Shown here: piece by piece, positions 25,202 through 38,700 of the stretch | Layout: each line of letters opens with the position of its first letter | How positions within the stretch are numbered: position 1 is the first letter of the stretch | Assembly: GCA_035048495.1 (NCBI GenBank) | Contig: CM068548.1 | Location: 9,475,464 to 9,539,463, forward strand | Direction of reading: 5' to 3' | DNA from: Euptelea pleiosperma | Lineage: Eukaryota; Streptophyta; Magnoliopsida; Ranunculales; Eupteleaceae | Length of the DNA: 64,000 bases | Translations under genes and position numbers: made by a program | The notes under the pieces: generated by a model | The model's database searches: none | Told to the model about the DNA's origin: nothing | The model's input: only the letters and a program-made list of their open reading frames with translations

Positions 25202-25306
25202 CATGCCAGCAAGGGCATAGGCAACAACTGAAGGAGGTGAACCAAGATAATTAGCTCGCGCCAAGGGATGCACACGACCCTCAAAAAAGTTTCGGTTTCC
25301 ACAGCT
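25202..25306 (-). pseudogene. Aconitate hydratase exon fragment
   Basis: On the minus strand this encodes [20 protein letters not shown] followed by [12 protein letters not shown], and ends at a GT donor (GTATGT). It matches the conserved aconitase stretch around the SGNRNFEGRVHP motif near the active site. It has one extra Phe codon in NRNFFEG. No other aconitase exon is visible nearby. It lies inside the inverted-repeat element. Confidence 0.75.
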
Positions 25307-25429
25307 GCAGCAGTGTCTGCGAAAAAAAAAACACAGATTTAAGCTAAACTAAACTAACAATCCAATTAAGAGAATTATGTAAGAGAATAAAGAAAACTGC
25401 TGTACTTGATCTGCAGCTTCTTAATTACC

Positions 25430-25785
25430 TTATATGCATCCCCTCAGTAGCCCCATTCTGAGTACAAACTCTAACCAGTGCATCAAAAACTGCTGTACTT
25501 GACAGGTTTCATAACTACTAACAAGCGCTTCCACAAGATCAAATGGGTGAATACCCTTCCTCTGCATTAAGTCTTTCATTAGAGACAAGGCATCCTCAAA
25601 CCCCCTTGCATGAACAATACATAAATTACAGTACAGTAAGATACTAAACAGTGTGAGTAGCTCTTCTTCTCTCCAACCCAATTGAAGAAATACAGAGCTA
25701 ACTGAGAGGTTTGAAACTCCCAAATTACTTGCCTTACTAACGAATTTGTCGGACTCAAGAAGAAATTTGCTCTAAGAATCGCCAT
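25430..25785 (-). pseudogene. PPR-protein N-terminal fragment
   Basis: On the minus strand it starts MAILRANFF and shows, over two frames, QLALYFFNWVGEKKSYSHC, FEDALSLMKDLMQRKGIHPF and EALVSSYETCQ. That pattern is typical of the region before the first repeats of a plant PPR protein. A frameshift separates the two parts. No repeats follow. It lies next to the aconitase piece in the inverted-repeat element, so it is probably a captured fragment. Confidence 0.55.
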
Positions 25786-26702
25786 CTTCTCTGCCTTAAA
25801 TTAATACAAATTGCATTAAAAATAATACCTTTGCTGCCCAGACTCGAAAACTGTTTACCAACATGAAAGCTTCAGATTGAAAGATAACCTCTACTTCTTA
25901 ATAAACAGAAACTTACAACCATAGAATGCGCGCTTACCAGATTTTAAAGACAATCCAGCCTGTTAATCTTTCTATTTCTGTGGTAAACACTAGAAACAGC
26001 AAATACCCAAATCAGTAAACGCATCAAAAATCCCCAAAAAAAAATAGTTCTCAAATTCTGAACTTGAAAAAACAGAGTTCAGGGACAATCTGAATCAGTT
26101 TTATGTTTTAGCAATTAAATAGAGAACCTACAAACAACCCAAATCAACAAAAATAGCATAAACCCTCAAATGTACACTACAACTCATCATTCACACCCAG
26201 AAATCAGGTTGGACTGGTTGTGTGGTGCCAACCCATCTGACCATTTAAACGTAAATACTCAGAATAATAAAACTGTTATTGCGTAAGATGGAAAAATACA
26301 TGATGGGGTCAAGATCCAACTCCAACACCTTCTATGGACCCTTCCCCTCATACATTCCACATGACCCACCAAATCCTTCATCCAGAGCATTCGCTCAATC
26401 AGTTGATCGAGACTTGAATGAGCATAACCTATAAATTGACAGTTAAAGATATCATAGCAAGTGAAAAATTCTGAGACCAAGGATGATCCTCCTACATCTC
26501 GTTGATCTGAACCCATTAAAAATCCGTCTGATTACATATATTCGGATTGCTTTAATTAGTAACAAAGGCTGTACATCACATATCTACATACAGCAATTGG
26601 TTTTTCAAGTGATTGTCCCAACTTGCTGAAACCCATCAACAAAGAGGCCTACCCAAGCAAGGGCCTTCATTAACAGGAAAACAAAAAGAAGTCCCATTTG
26701 AT

Positions 26703-29700
26703 TCAGCACTCCTCAGTCTCAAACTTGACGCATATGCCCATGCTGAAAAGCTCCTGACAAAGCAACTTGGCCCCATAAGGCACATTCACCTTAACAATGT
26801 TTTCTGCAGACTGACAGAACTGGCAATATGGGCCCCGGATCTTCCCACCTCCGGGCACCGATCTCTGGATCACATTCGTGATATTGGTGCATTTGCGGCA
26901 TATTTGCATCTGAGACAAGTCACTGAGTGTGAAGAGACGTTCGTGCAAGTTGGCAGCAGCACCATGGGCGAGAAGGCAGTCGCGCTCCATCTCGCCAAAC
27001 TTGACCCCGCCAAAACGCTTCCGGTCTGAAACTGGCTGCCGAGTGAGTGGGTGCACAGGCCCTGTGTTCCTAAATTTCACTTTGTCTTCAGCCATATGGA
27101 TCAGCCTCTGATAGAATGTGGGGCCCATAAAAATTAAAGAACGCATCATTTCACCAGTTTGACCATTATAGACCCTCTCACTTCCCCACCTTGAATATCC
27201 AGCCCTGCAATGTGAATTAAACAATGAGAGGTCTATTCAGATTCTGAAAGACATAGGAATTACTCAAGAATTGTGTCACATCTTTGGAGAAATAATAACG
27301 AACCCACTCACACTATGAAAACAGGACTGAAGTACAAAAAAAATGGCCTATTCTTTTAATACATCTGCACAAGGAAATAGCCACAACTCAAAACTGCTGA
27401 AAGGCGTTGAAGTTGGGCAGGAGGCACAGAGAATCAAAATAAAATATCCATTTTGTTTAATGCATGGTACATGGTTCCTGCACCAAAAACTAGCCCTTAT
27501 GTTTCTCAATGCAGCAATAAGAATGACAAAGACTGCCTTGGTCCCATATTTTTACCTGTGCAGCTGGTCTGTTACGACATCAATAGAAGGAGTAGTGAAA
27601 GGGGTAGCATATCTCATTGAACCACCACAGGCAATTCCCTTCCCCAAAGCAGCCTCAAGCAGCTGGCCAGGAGTTTGCCGGGTAGGAAATGCATGCGGAT
27701 TTATCACAATATCCGGAACTATCCCTTGAAGCGTAAATGGAAAATTCTCTTGAGACTCCAAAAGACCCACAACGCCCTTCTGACCATGCATGCTTGAGAA
27801 CTTGTCCCCGAGGCATGGTGATCGAACCTGCACCCAAGAATTCAAATATGTAATTAGCACTTTGAAACCAAATGCTCTCTAGTTAATTTTCTTACTTTCT
27901 ACCAACTTATCGCAACATTTTTGTCATTTAATCGGGCGTTTGAAGCATGTTAATGTTAACATTCATGATCGAGAGTATTAATATCTTTTATAAGATGTTT
28001 AATAACTAAATATTTATTAAACAGAGTTAGATTATCCATCTTAATATCTTTCATATGTTGTGTTGCTACTGACCTGCACCCCAAGAATTCAAATATCTAA
28101 TTAGCACTTTGAAACCAAATGCTCTCTAGTTAGTTTTCTTACATTCTACCAACTTATCGCAACCTTTTTGTCATTTAATCAGGCGTTTGAAGCATGTTAA
28201 TTTTAACATGATCGAGAGTATTACTATCTTTTATAAGATGTTTATTAACTAAATATTTATTAAACAGAGTTAGATTATCCATCTTAATATCTTTCATATG
28301 TTGTGTTGCTACTAAGACCACAATAATCTCAATTCATAAATGTTTCTATCAGTAGATTTTAGATGTGAAAAACTCCTTTAATAATTTGATATAGGATTCA
28401 TGCCCTACTACGGAACTTGCAATTCAGATATGTCAGTTATTTTATGATATGGCAGTGTTTTTATCATTTCAATTGTGTTTGGATTTGAAAGTGTTCTCTA
28501 GAAGACAGAAGAAAAAAATACCAGTATATGAATTTACAAAAACATGAGGCAAGCTTTTAACATTTTACCCAAAACCTTAAATCACCCGCATATATATATA
28601 TATATAGGATCGGGGGACAACAATTTCATACAACATTTTTTACAACAATTTTGGCGTACCCACATGGAAGATGAATCAATAACTGATTTTTGGTGAGGAT
28701 GATCTCCTCACCATATAGATCACCCCTACCAAAAATCAGCACATTCTGAAATTTCTAACCCCATCAAATGTGGTTTTCAAGTTAACGATAAAAATAGACG
28801 GTCCATAATTCTTCAACTTGTAAACCGATCTACGAATATCGGATTGATTTGATTTTTTGTGAAGATGATCTCCTCACTATAGAGACCATCCTCGCCAAAA
28901 ATCACCCCATTCCAAGACTCTAATTTATACATTGTCCTGTGCCAATTTTTGTTGTCAAAAATGTTGTATGAAATTGTTGTCCCCCGATCCTGGCCCATAT
29001 ATATATATATAGGGCTGGGATAGAATGACTAATGGAATTCTTACTAATGGACGTGGGGCCCACATGTGGATGAGTTAAGGGGTAATTTTTGGTGAGGGTG
29101 ATCTCCTTACATGGACATCACCCTCACCAAAAATCAGTAATTTTTAAAACTTCTAACCCTACCAAATACGGACCTAAATTTAACGGTGAAAATGGATGGT
29201 CCAAAATTTTTCAATTTGCAATCTACTTTTCACAAGGCTACAAATGTTGGAATGGGCTGATTTTTTGTGTGACACATTGAGAAGAATATTATCACCAAAA
29301 ATCATCTCTTAACTCATCCGCATGTGGGCCCTATGTGCATTAGTAAGAATATTAGTAAGAATTCCATTAGTCATTCTATCCCAGCCCATATATATATATA
29401 CGTTCATGGTATCCATGGACTGTGTGGGTGGGTGTGAGCCTCTTGTCCCAACTATTTGGGATTGGCTACACCAATCTTATTTACCCAACCATTATCTATT
29501 CAAAACCATAAAGATACAGGGATGCAGCATGCCGAACGCCCTAACATAAGCTTGAAATAATGTATCAGGATTTGTGTTTTTAAAGAAATAGGCAAAAGTT
29601 TTGCACCAGCTGCTATCCTGTCATAACCCTCCTTCCTGGAAATTGCAATGCAGCGCTAGAAATATCAACACTTTGGAAGTTTATGTGTGTGTAAAGAGTG

Positions 29701-32700
29701 AGGGAGAGAGTAAACCTGTCTGAGAGAAACAACGGCAAAGTTCTTTCCGTCGTCATTGGCAGACAATACAACTTTTTGTACCTTCCCTCTTTCAGTGTGC
29801 TTCAGTTTAATACTGTGATCTGCCCCTGATTCCGCACACTTACCAATGACTATATCGCCGCTCTGCAAGTTTGCACCGATAAATGGGAACCCATCATCAT
29901 CGAGGCTATCAACACGTCCAATTTTGCTTTGTATTTTACCAAAATCCACTCTATCCTTAAACTTCAGCCGTTTTGTTTCCAGTAGCTCTTTGTTGTCAAT
30001 CTCAGCTTTGTAACTCCTAATGTGCTCCGTCCGGAACATGCCACGCTCTAATGAAGCTTGATTCATAACCAAGGAATCCTCTTGGTTGTACCCCTGATGA
30101 ACATTAACTGCCACGATGGCATTCTGGCCATTGAAGTATTCTGGTTTAGGAAGAACCCTATTATGACCTTGGGGATACTCCGGCCTTCCAAGACAATCGG
30201 AGATCATGGTCCTAAAAAGAGGTCTCTGGGGGTAATATAACTGGTGAGTCAGAGTATCCACTCTAATATTGGGGTTTGTTGTGGAAAACCCAATAGCCTG
30301 TTGAGAGTGCTTCTCAGATTGGTAGAGGACCCTCCTAGCATGGTCGTGGTTTGCGAACGGGATGATGCCGCAGCTTAAGCCCAACAAGAGAGATACATCC
30401 AGTTCGCAGTGTGTATAATTTACAGGCGGCTGGCCTTTATCTCTCATCAAGAGGAATTTGATACCCCATGCAATTTGACAATCTTCTTCTTCTTCAACTC
30501 CTATGAGTTCTATGATGCCCTCATCCAAAAGAGACTGGAAGTTGTAACCACCTTTAAGCATCTTGATCTTCTTTAAATTCTCAACTATTAATAGGGGACG
30601 TTGGATTCTCCCAGCATCAGAAAATATGCGGACCTCTCCCTGCCGCTGATCCCTTTTAATTTCCACCTACAGGAGAACATCACAAGTGGAGAGATTTAAA
30701 ATTCTTCAGCAAAACAAATTCAGAGGTATTATAGAAGGAAAGGGATAATTTCAGGTGTGCAGCAGAATTGTCCCTAATAAGTTAGAACTAACTCAGAGTC
30801 AATGCCAGATTTCAACAATTTAAGTCCTACAAAATGAAATAATTTTAAAGTTGTTCGATTATTTCTCAAACCAATCTTGAAATATCGATCCTTGACTAAA
30901 TCAAATCATTAATATTGTTGGGAGAGAATGAGTACATCCAAATAAGACAAGACAAGACAACCATTAATGTGTATTGTGGGATATCCAATAACTTGATAAG
31001 CATGCCAGTATCTTCATAAAGATTGATAATGAAAGCTGTATAGTACACTTGGGTTTGGGATGATTGAGTTGTTATCAGTTTGAACTCTAGAACTTTCAAC
31101 CATTAAAACAGGACAGATTCTCATTAGGTCTCTGTGTAACCAATGCTTGAAAAAGAATATCGTAGTCATGTATAAATAACAAGGTATCACTTTCATGCTT
31201 CAGCTGTACCTGCACAAAGGACTTTACCCAATCGGTCCTGCTTGGTCGACATGAACTAATTCTAACATTATAACGCAACTAACACATTTTGCAACAGGTT
31301 CCATATCTAATCAATAGGACAATCTGTTAATACCACCCTTGCCCTTTAACGGCAGACTGTTGAGACTAGTCCTCTTGCTTTAAAGCAGCAGCTCTGTCAG
31401 CATCTCTGCACTAATATACTACAAACTACATGCATTAATAGACTATTCATATTTTCACTGTATATTATTGTCTCAAATTGTGCTGATTATCAACTACTGA
31501 AATGACATACAGGCACAGATAACAAGTTAATGCAACAAAACAAGAATACATGAGTGGGATGTATGTGATTTCAAACAGTTCGGATATTTTTGTTTCATGA
31601 GCTATCAACTATTGGAGGCTTTTACATTATATAAAAAACCTGGGGATGGTTTTCTAGAGCAACACTCCAAACCTTCCCACTGGAGTGGCAGGGTTTTCTT
31701 TATAGGTGGCAAGCCAAGATATGTCCACGTGTTTTGCCTCATCAGCATCCTCCCATGTGGCAGGTTTCAGCCCAATAGCTTTGCAACATGGCAAAAAATT
31801 GGGATGTCTCTTCTGCTTTTCTTCTATTTAAAAAATTTAAGGGTGTTTTAGTGACACCCCATAAAATTTCAAAGCAATTAGTAATGCCCCTTGTACTTTC
31901 AACTTTAGGATTACCCCCCTTGACCTAGTTTAACAGTGGTTGACCAAAGTTAAAATGGACTTGAATCACACGTCATTAGCATTGTACTTGCAACATTATG
32001 GTCCTTTCATAGGTGCATTAACAGGCGCATGATGCATTTCACGTATTAACGTTAGTCAAATGATGGTTAAATTAGGTCAACGGGGGTAGTCCTAAAGTTC
32101 GAAAGTATAAGGGGTATTACTAATTACTTTCAAATTCAGGGGGTGTTACTAAAATACCCAAAATTTAAAAACAAAGTCAAGGGCTGAAATTCTTAGGCGA
32201 AATATGTAATATATGGTCAGGGTAGAGGCATGATGTGGAGAAAGGCATAATCCAATTCGGAGATTTTCTATTAGATGGATGGTCTGGATTGGGCACGTCA
32301 ACCCTCCATGTGACAAGAAAATGCCCCGCCACCTAAGTTATAGTTAATTGTCTGTGCATGGACACACAAATCAATAAAAATGGGCAACCATATTATAACA
32401 GAGAAATTTTTATTCTATAAAGCTTCCATGGCTGCATAGTGAGAGAAAGAGAACCTGAGGTGGAACCTCCTTGCTGCGACGTTTACTTCTTAGATCCGCA
32501 ACAAATAAAAAAGAATCTTTGCAAACTCCAACCCAATCTCCATTCAGAAATATTTTATCCTTTCCCTTCAATGAAGCGGGAGAAGGATCATCAACTATTC
32601 TTTCCATTCCACATCCTAACAACTTGTCCAGCAAGGGCTCCATTAAATTTGTGGTGACAAGTCCTGTGACAGCCATATTCTTTACAAGTCCACAGTTTTC

Positions 32701-35700
32701 CCCATCCGGGGTAGAGAGAAAGCACAACTTTCCCCAATGAGAAGGGTTTCTGCATCCAGCAAATACACCAAGTGTAAGAATAAAAAGTATCATCATGGAC
32801 CTCAACCACCTACTATCCCCCAACAGAACAAATACACAGATACATTGATACTAATATAGATAGAGAGTAAAGATAAATCTACACCAAATTCTTCCACCGT
32901 CCTACACAAGGTGGTGGTTCCACATGGAGATCATGTTGGACAATACAACCTCAAATTAAGTTGTCCATACCATGAAAACCATCACAAAAAATCAGTCCGT
33001 TCTAACATTCCTAACCTCATGAAAAGTTGGGTTGAATTTGGAAAATCCACACCATCCAATCAAACCATTACTTAAAGTATCATCATGGATCTCAACCACC
33101 TACTATCCCCCAACAGAACAAATACACAGATACCTTGATACTTATATAGATAGAGAGTAAAGATAAATCTACACCAAATTCTTACACCGGATTCCTACAC
33201 AAGGTGGTGGTTCCACATGGAGATCATGTTGGACAATGCAACCTCACATTAAGTTATCCATACCATGAAAACCATCACAAAAAATCAGTCCATTCTAAGT
33301 TAACATTCCTAACCTCATGAAAAGTTGGGTGGAATTTGGAAAATCCACACCATCGAATCAAACCATTACTTAAGGTCAAATTTTCACATGGTTAATAATG
33401 TCGGAATCGATTGATTTTCAGTAATGACTAAGAAAACTACCCTTTTTAACATAAATCAAGTTGGTTATGATTTCACCATTTACTTTGTGGGCTCTATTGG
33501 AGAAACTAGATTACCACGCCTGCGGGTAGACCGCAGACGGTAGACCCAGGACAACAGGAGTTGAGTGTTCTCCTATATGAAACTATAACTAGTCTTTATC
33601 TGGGCTAGCAACCCCCTCTAGAGATACACCCATTTCTTACATCCAATTCTTTTTTTTTTTTTGATAAGTTTCTTACATCCAGTTCTTACACCCGGTAATG
33701 GGGTCTGCATGAAGATCATGTTGGACAATCAAACAATAAATTGAATTTTCCTTGCCATGATGATCATCGTCATAAAAAATCAGTCCATTACACATAGCTT
33801 ATAAAAATTTACCTTCAGTAGTGGTATAATTAGATGGTTTGGATCTTTCAAATTCAACTCAATTCATGAGGTTAGGAATGTTAAAATGCACTAACTTTTT
33901 GCAAGGATGGCCCCCACAGTATGGACAAATCACAGTGCGGTTAGATTGTCCAACATGGTCTCTATGTGGGCCCCACCACTGGGTGTAAAAATTGGATGTA
34001 AGAAATGGGTGTAGCTCTACATGGGCTGGGATACGTTGACCCATGCTATTCTTTTGAAAATGGATTCGTCTGTTTCACTTTAGTTTTACCACATTTCGGA
34101 CCAATCAATTATGTATTTACCTAGATTCTTTCTAAGTTCTTCATTTCTATCATAAAACTAATCTTTATTTCTCCTTATTATTTAATAAAGAATTAAACTC
34201 TTTTGAAATTATAATTATATAGTCCATAAAGTGTTATAATTTCGTCATCTTGTAATTTACTACTTAATTCTAATAATATTGAAAAAAATTAAATTACTAC
34301 TACTAGTTAGTAAAAACTTAAAATAAATTATTACTTCTAAGTTCTAACAAAATTAGGACGGAATCTGGCCAAACCCCACCTTACACACCAAAAAAGAAAA
34401 ATAAGAACTTGAACACTTTCTAGCTCTATTATTAATAGTCATTTATATTTTTAACTTTTAAGTCGCTAAATTGTTCTCCCTCTTCTCATCACTCTCTACC
34501 TCTTTCCCTTTCTCATCTCTCTACAAATCCTCAAATTCATGATTTAACAAAAAAACTACAAAAACAGCACAACTCTTTTAATGGCAAATAAGTTAGTTTA
34601 GCCTGCCAAACCTACCGTTATATGGACCCATGTAGTTTTCCCCTCTTATCTCTCAACAAATTATCAAATTTATGATTTACAAAAAATGCCATAACACTTT
34701 TAATTGCAAATAAGTGAGTTATTAACAGAGCCTGCCAAATCAACTGGTTATATATGAAATGGAGCTATGAGTAAATAAAGAAATTCATTAATAGGCTCAT
34801 CTCAAAGGAAACAAACAGAAAGTTGGATGATTTGTTCATCCAAACAGGATTTTCATATATACATAAATATTATTCTACATTTTCCCTATTCTTCATAATG
34901 TTCTAAAGACTTTTCCAATAAGAAAGCGAGAAAAATGAAAAATGAAAATCTCCTCAGATTTCCCTGTAGTAAAGTTCCCAAGAACAGGAATGGTGACTAG
35001 CCACCCATTGATTGCCTACAAGGATTGAAAAGAACTTTCAAAAGTATCGGTTTATTATTATTGCCATGATAAATTATAGCTATGCAAGTTCAAAGTCATA
35101 AAAGGAGCATTTTACTCAACCAATTAACTAAAAGCTACAAGTAAATAAACAAGATGAATATAAAGCATATTGGAACAAAGACTACCGCAAGAAGTTCAAA
35201 ATTGAGACTTACGGGAATCTAGCATCTCCAACCTTTCCCGAATATTGGACCTGCTGACGTGATTTTCTCATATCAGCCATCATTTGCAGGGGATTTGTTC
35301 GTCTAAGGGTTGCCACCACACCAGAAGTCCGCTCTGTTCTCTTGAAAGGATGCGACCATGCTCCAGTTGAGAAGGCCCTAGAAAGACCATTTGTAATAAT
35401 TGAAGCATCAAGATAGTGTTCAATTTGCTGCAGTGTACGGTCTCCATATAGATCTCTTTGCATAGCTTTAGCCATCCGCTTCTCAGCATGCTTCATATGG
35501 ACTCGCAGCTCTCGCTCAAGCAGCTCACCAGCTAATTCTAGCCTTTTGTTTCTAAAATCATCCCTGTTCTCACATTTTCGTCTCCCGGTATGGGACATTA
35601 AAAGACACTTCACCATATACCCTAGAAACAGAGCCTTTTGTTTAGGGCCATTAAGAGTGGGAAACATGTACTTATCGAGACAATCCTGGATACATTCCCC

Positions 35701-38700
35701 TGGAGGAAATTTTGATTTTTTGATCTGTTCATCTATATACTTGAGAGCTTCTCCTTCTTTACGGAAACCCTCACACTCCTCATCAGCATAATTGATAGTT
35801 GAGAGGAGTATGTTTACGAATCTGGCATCGCCAATGTCAAGATCAATCATGTCAACAATTTCTTTATCAGATGACATGCCAAGGCCAAAAAGCAAAATCC
35901 AAAGAGGAATTGTAGTAGACAAGAAGAACACATTAAGGACCTTTCCTCCTTGAAGATATTCAGCTTTAGGTGTTTCTACTAGTTTCATATAAACTCTTCT
36001 CCTCTTCAACTCTGATCGGTATGAAACATTCCAGTTTGGTTTATCCGAAACCCAGAGTCTCTTCAAGCATATCTGTTCTTGTGCAATGAAGGTCTGCAGT
36101 AGACATCACAAAGAGATTATCAACAAAACATTTAAAATGAAACATACTCCACAAACCAAATTGCTTCTAAGAAACATAAATGTCTCAAAAGGTTCAAAAG
36201 CCTCAACATGCTATTAAAATGCAATCTGACTTTACATCACAAAGAGATTATCAACAAAACATTTAAAAAGAAACATACTCTACAAACTGAATTGCTTCTA
36301 AGAAACATAAATGTTTCAAAAGGTTCAAAAGCCTCAACATGCTATTAAAAGGCAATCTGACTTTGGGTGATAAAATGGGTCTCACGTGACACATTTTTGC
36401 CACATTCTTAACTCTAATTTTCTTCTTTTTTTCTGTTCAACTTCAACTTCCATAAAATACAACATCTTCAGCCCAGTTTAGTGTCAGGTTACAGCAAGAA
36501 GAAGAAAAATGCATCCGAACATGCCCTCAAATACCTCCAAAATCAGTTTAACCCAACTTCAGCAAAGTCAAAGGTAGAAGAGGCAGGAAGGAAACAGTAG
36601 AAGACGAAATCCAAGAGAACGGAAAAATGGCCAACAAACAGCTACATTAGGTCTCAATCTTGAGAACTGGATTGTCCAAGGCCAAGGCCAACCGAGTTGA
36701 CTTGGATCAGCACTGTCTCAGACGATCCAATGTAAATAAGAAAATGGGCTGTTTCAGGTGAGACAGCATGACTCCAGGATGAAAGACAGTTGGACCGAGA
36801 CTTGAACCATGATTCCAATATATCCAACTAGAAGAGCTATGCCAAAATCGAACTAATAGGATTATTTTACATTTTTACCCCATCACATCCATTTGGATGG
36901 TCCAAAATTTCAACCGTCCAGAAAAAACTTGTTGCAATCATTTGATCAGCTTATTTTTTAAGAGATCTCCAGTCCACTACTCATGTGTCATGTATACCAA
37001 CTTGCTGTTGGTAGACCATCTTTAAAGTCTAAATGGTTGGTAACTCTAGTATCCTTAAAAGTAGAAAATACACTATTTTATGACCCAAAGGCCAAAGTGT
37101 CTGGGAATCAGAAGATTCCAGAGCAGGAGCAGCATCCAAGCAGAATATGTTGTCAGGGACCTACTTGTAATATCTTATATTCTACAGGGGGCCCTTGTAA
37201 TATTGTAAAACTTCACTTAATATAGATATTGGGTGAAATCATGTAGGCTATTCTAAGCTCTACACGATTTCTCCTCTTCCCCCAATTCTCTTCTCCTCTC
37301 CTCTCTTCCATCTCTAACCTTAATCTCTAATCCTGGTTACAATCCAAGATTACAACATGGTATCAGAGCATGGTTATGTAATCATGGCTCAATCCTAGAG
37401 GTCTGAAGAACCCTAGGGATTGCGAAATTCGACACGAAGGGCTTTCCAAAGAAGGAGATCATCTCCCATGGATAGCCGCAGGCTTTAGAAGAGTCTGAAA
37501 CCCTAGCCACCCACTCCAAAAGGTTGGAGAAGTTCTCCCAGGCCTAGCCGCCCACTCCGAAGCCTGGAGAAGAGCTATCAGGCATAGCCGCCCACTCCAG
37601 AAGGCTAGAGAAGAGCCATCAAGCCTAGCCGCCCCTTCCAAAAGGTCAGAGAAGACCCTCTGGACCTAGCCGCAGGTCTCAGAGGAGCTCAGAACCTCTC
37701 CCTAGTGCTATCGCACCTATCCAGGAACCTTTTTAGGTCCCCAGAACCATTTACAAGTTTCCCGCCAGGTACTTTTTTCTCCAATAGAAAATCTATAAAG
37801 GAGTTGTTCCAAAAAGGTATGAATCTTGCGAGCAACGCGAGCAGGAGGCTTTAAAAATAAAAAAAGAAGGTGATTCGCAGCTCCGCAGCAGCTGTTCGGG
37901 TGATTTCTTATAAAAAAAGTCTTCTCTACTACCATGAGTACATCTGAGGAGTCATCTTCTGCCAAGTCAGAGATCATTGTTGCCCCACCCAGTCTAGGAA
38001 GTCATAGTGATCACAGCCCGGGCCTACAGATCACTACGGTGAAACTTGACGGGACCAACTACCTCGCATGATCTCAATCTATCAAGATGTACATCACCGG
38101 ACGAGGCAAAGCCGGCTATATCACTAGACGCGTCACTGCACCTGATTCCTCCGATGCCACGTTTGAGAAGTGGGAAGCGGAAAACTCGATGGTCATGTCA
38201 TAACTGCTTCACTCCATGCATCCATCGATCAGCATAGGCTTCCTCTTTCTCCCGACTGTCAAGGATATATGGGACACTGCATCTCAGACCTACTCCCAAG
38301 ATGGGAATTTTGCTAGGATATATGAACTTCAGCAGGAGATAGCACATCTGAAGCAAGGCGATCTTCCTTTGAGATCATACTACGCTGCGTTCCGCAGCAA
38401 GTGGGAAGAGGTAGATCACTACCAGACCTACGCCCCTGCATGTACCAAGGATGCTACGGAGTTCCGAAGATGAATGTGCGCAGGACGCATATTCGAGTTT
38501 CTTGGCGGCTTGAATCAGAGCTATGAGCAAGTTCGAGCCAACATCTTGGGCAAAGATCCATCGTCGTTGACCATTGCACAAGTCTACTCCTACATCCAGA
38601 GCGAGGATAGCAGGAGGAGAGCCATGAGCTCTAAGAGAGATGCTGATGTTCCTTTATCTGAGAAGTCTGCCTTGGCCACTCAGAAATTGAGCAAACCCAC

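Larger units (their letters stand above)
24385..26140 (-). mobile_element. Inverted-repeat element carrying gene fragments (Pack-MULE-like)
   Basis: Two arms face each other: 24385-24550 (166 bp) and 25970-26140 (171 bp). They match nearly throughout, for example TCTCTATTTAATTGC, ATAAAACTGATTC and CGTTTACTGATTTGGG. Between them lie a CACGTGG-family MITE (about 24590-24890), an aconitase exon fragment and a PPR fragment. Arms of this length around unrelated gene pieces are typical of Pack-MULEs. The 9-bp target duplication expected for them is not evident (GGGCCCAAG versus AAATCAACA), so an inverted duplication by another route is possible. Confidence 0.5.

Noticed and set aside
26613..27029. 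138-codon plus-strand frame across the end of NRPD2
   Set aside because: It is the antisense shadow of the conserved last exon.
32439..32740. Two plus-strand frames over 32.4-32.7 kb
   Set aside because: Antisense shadows of NRPD2 exon 4.
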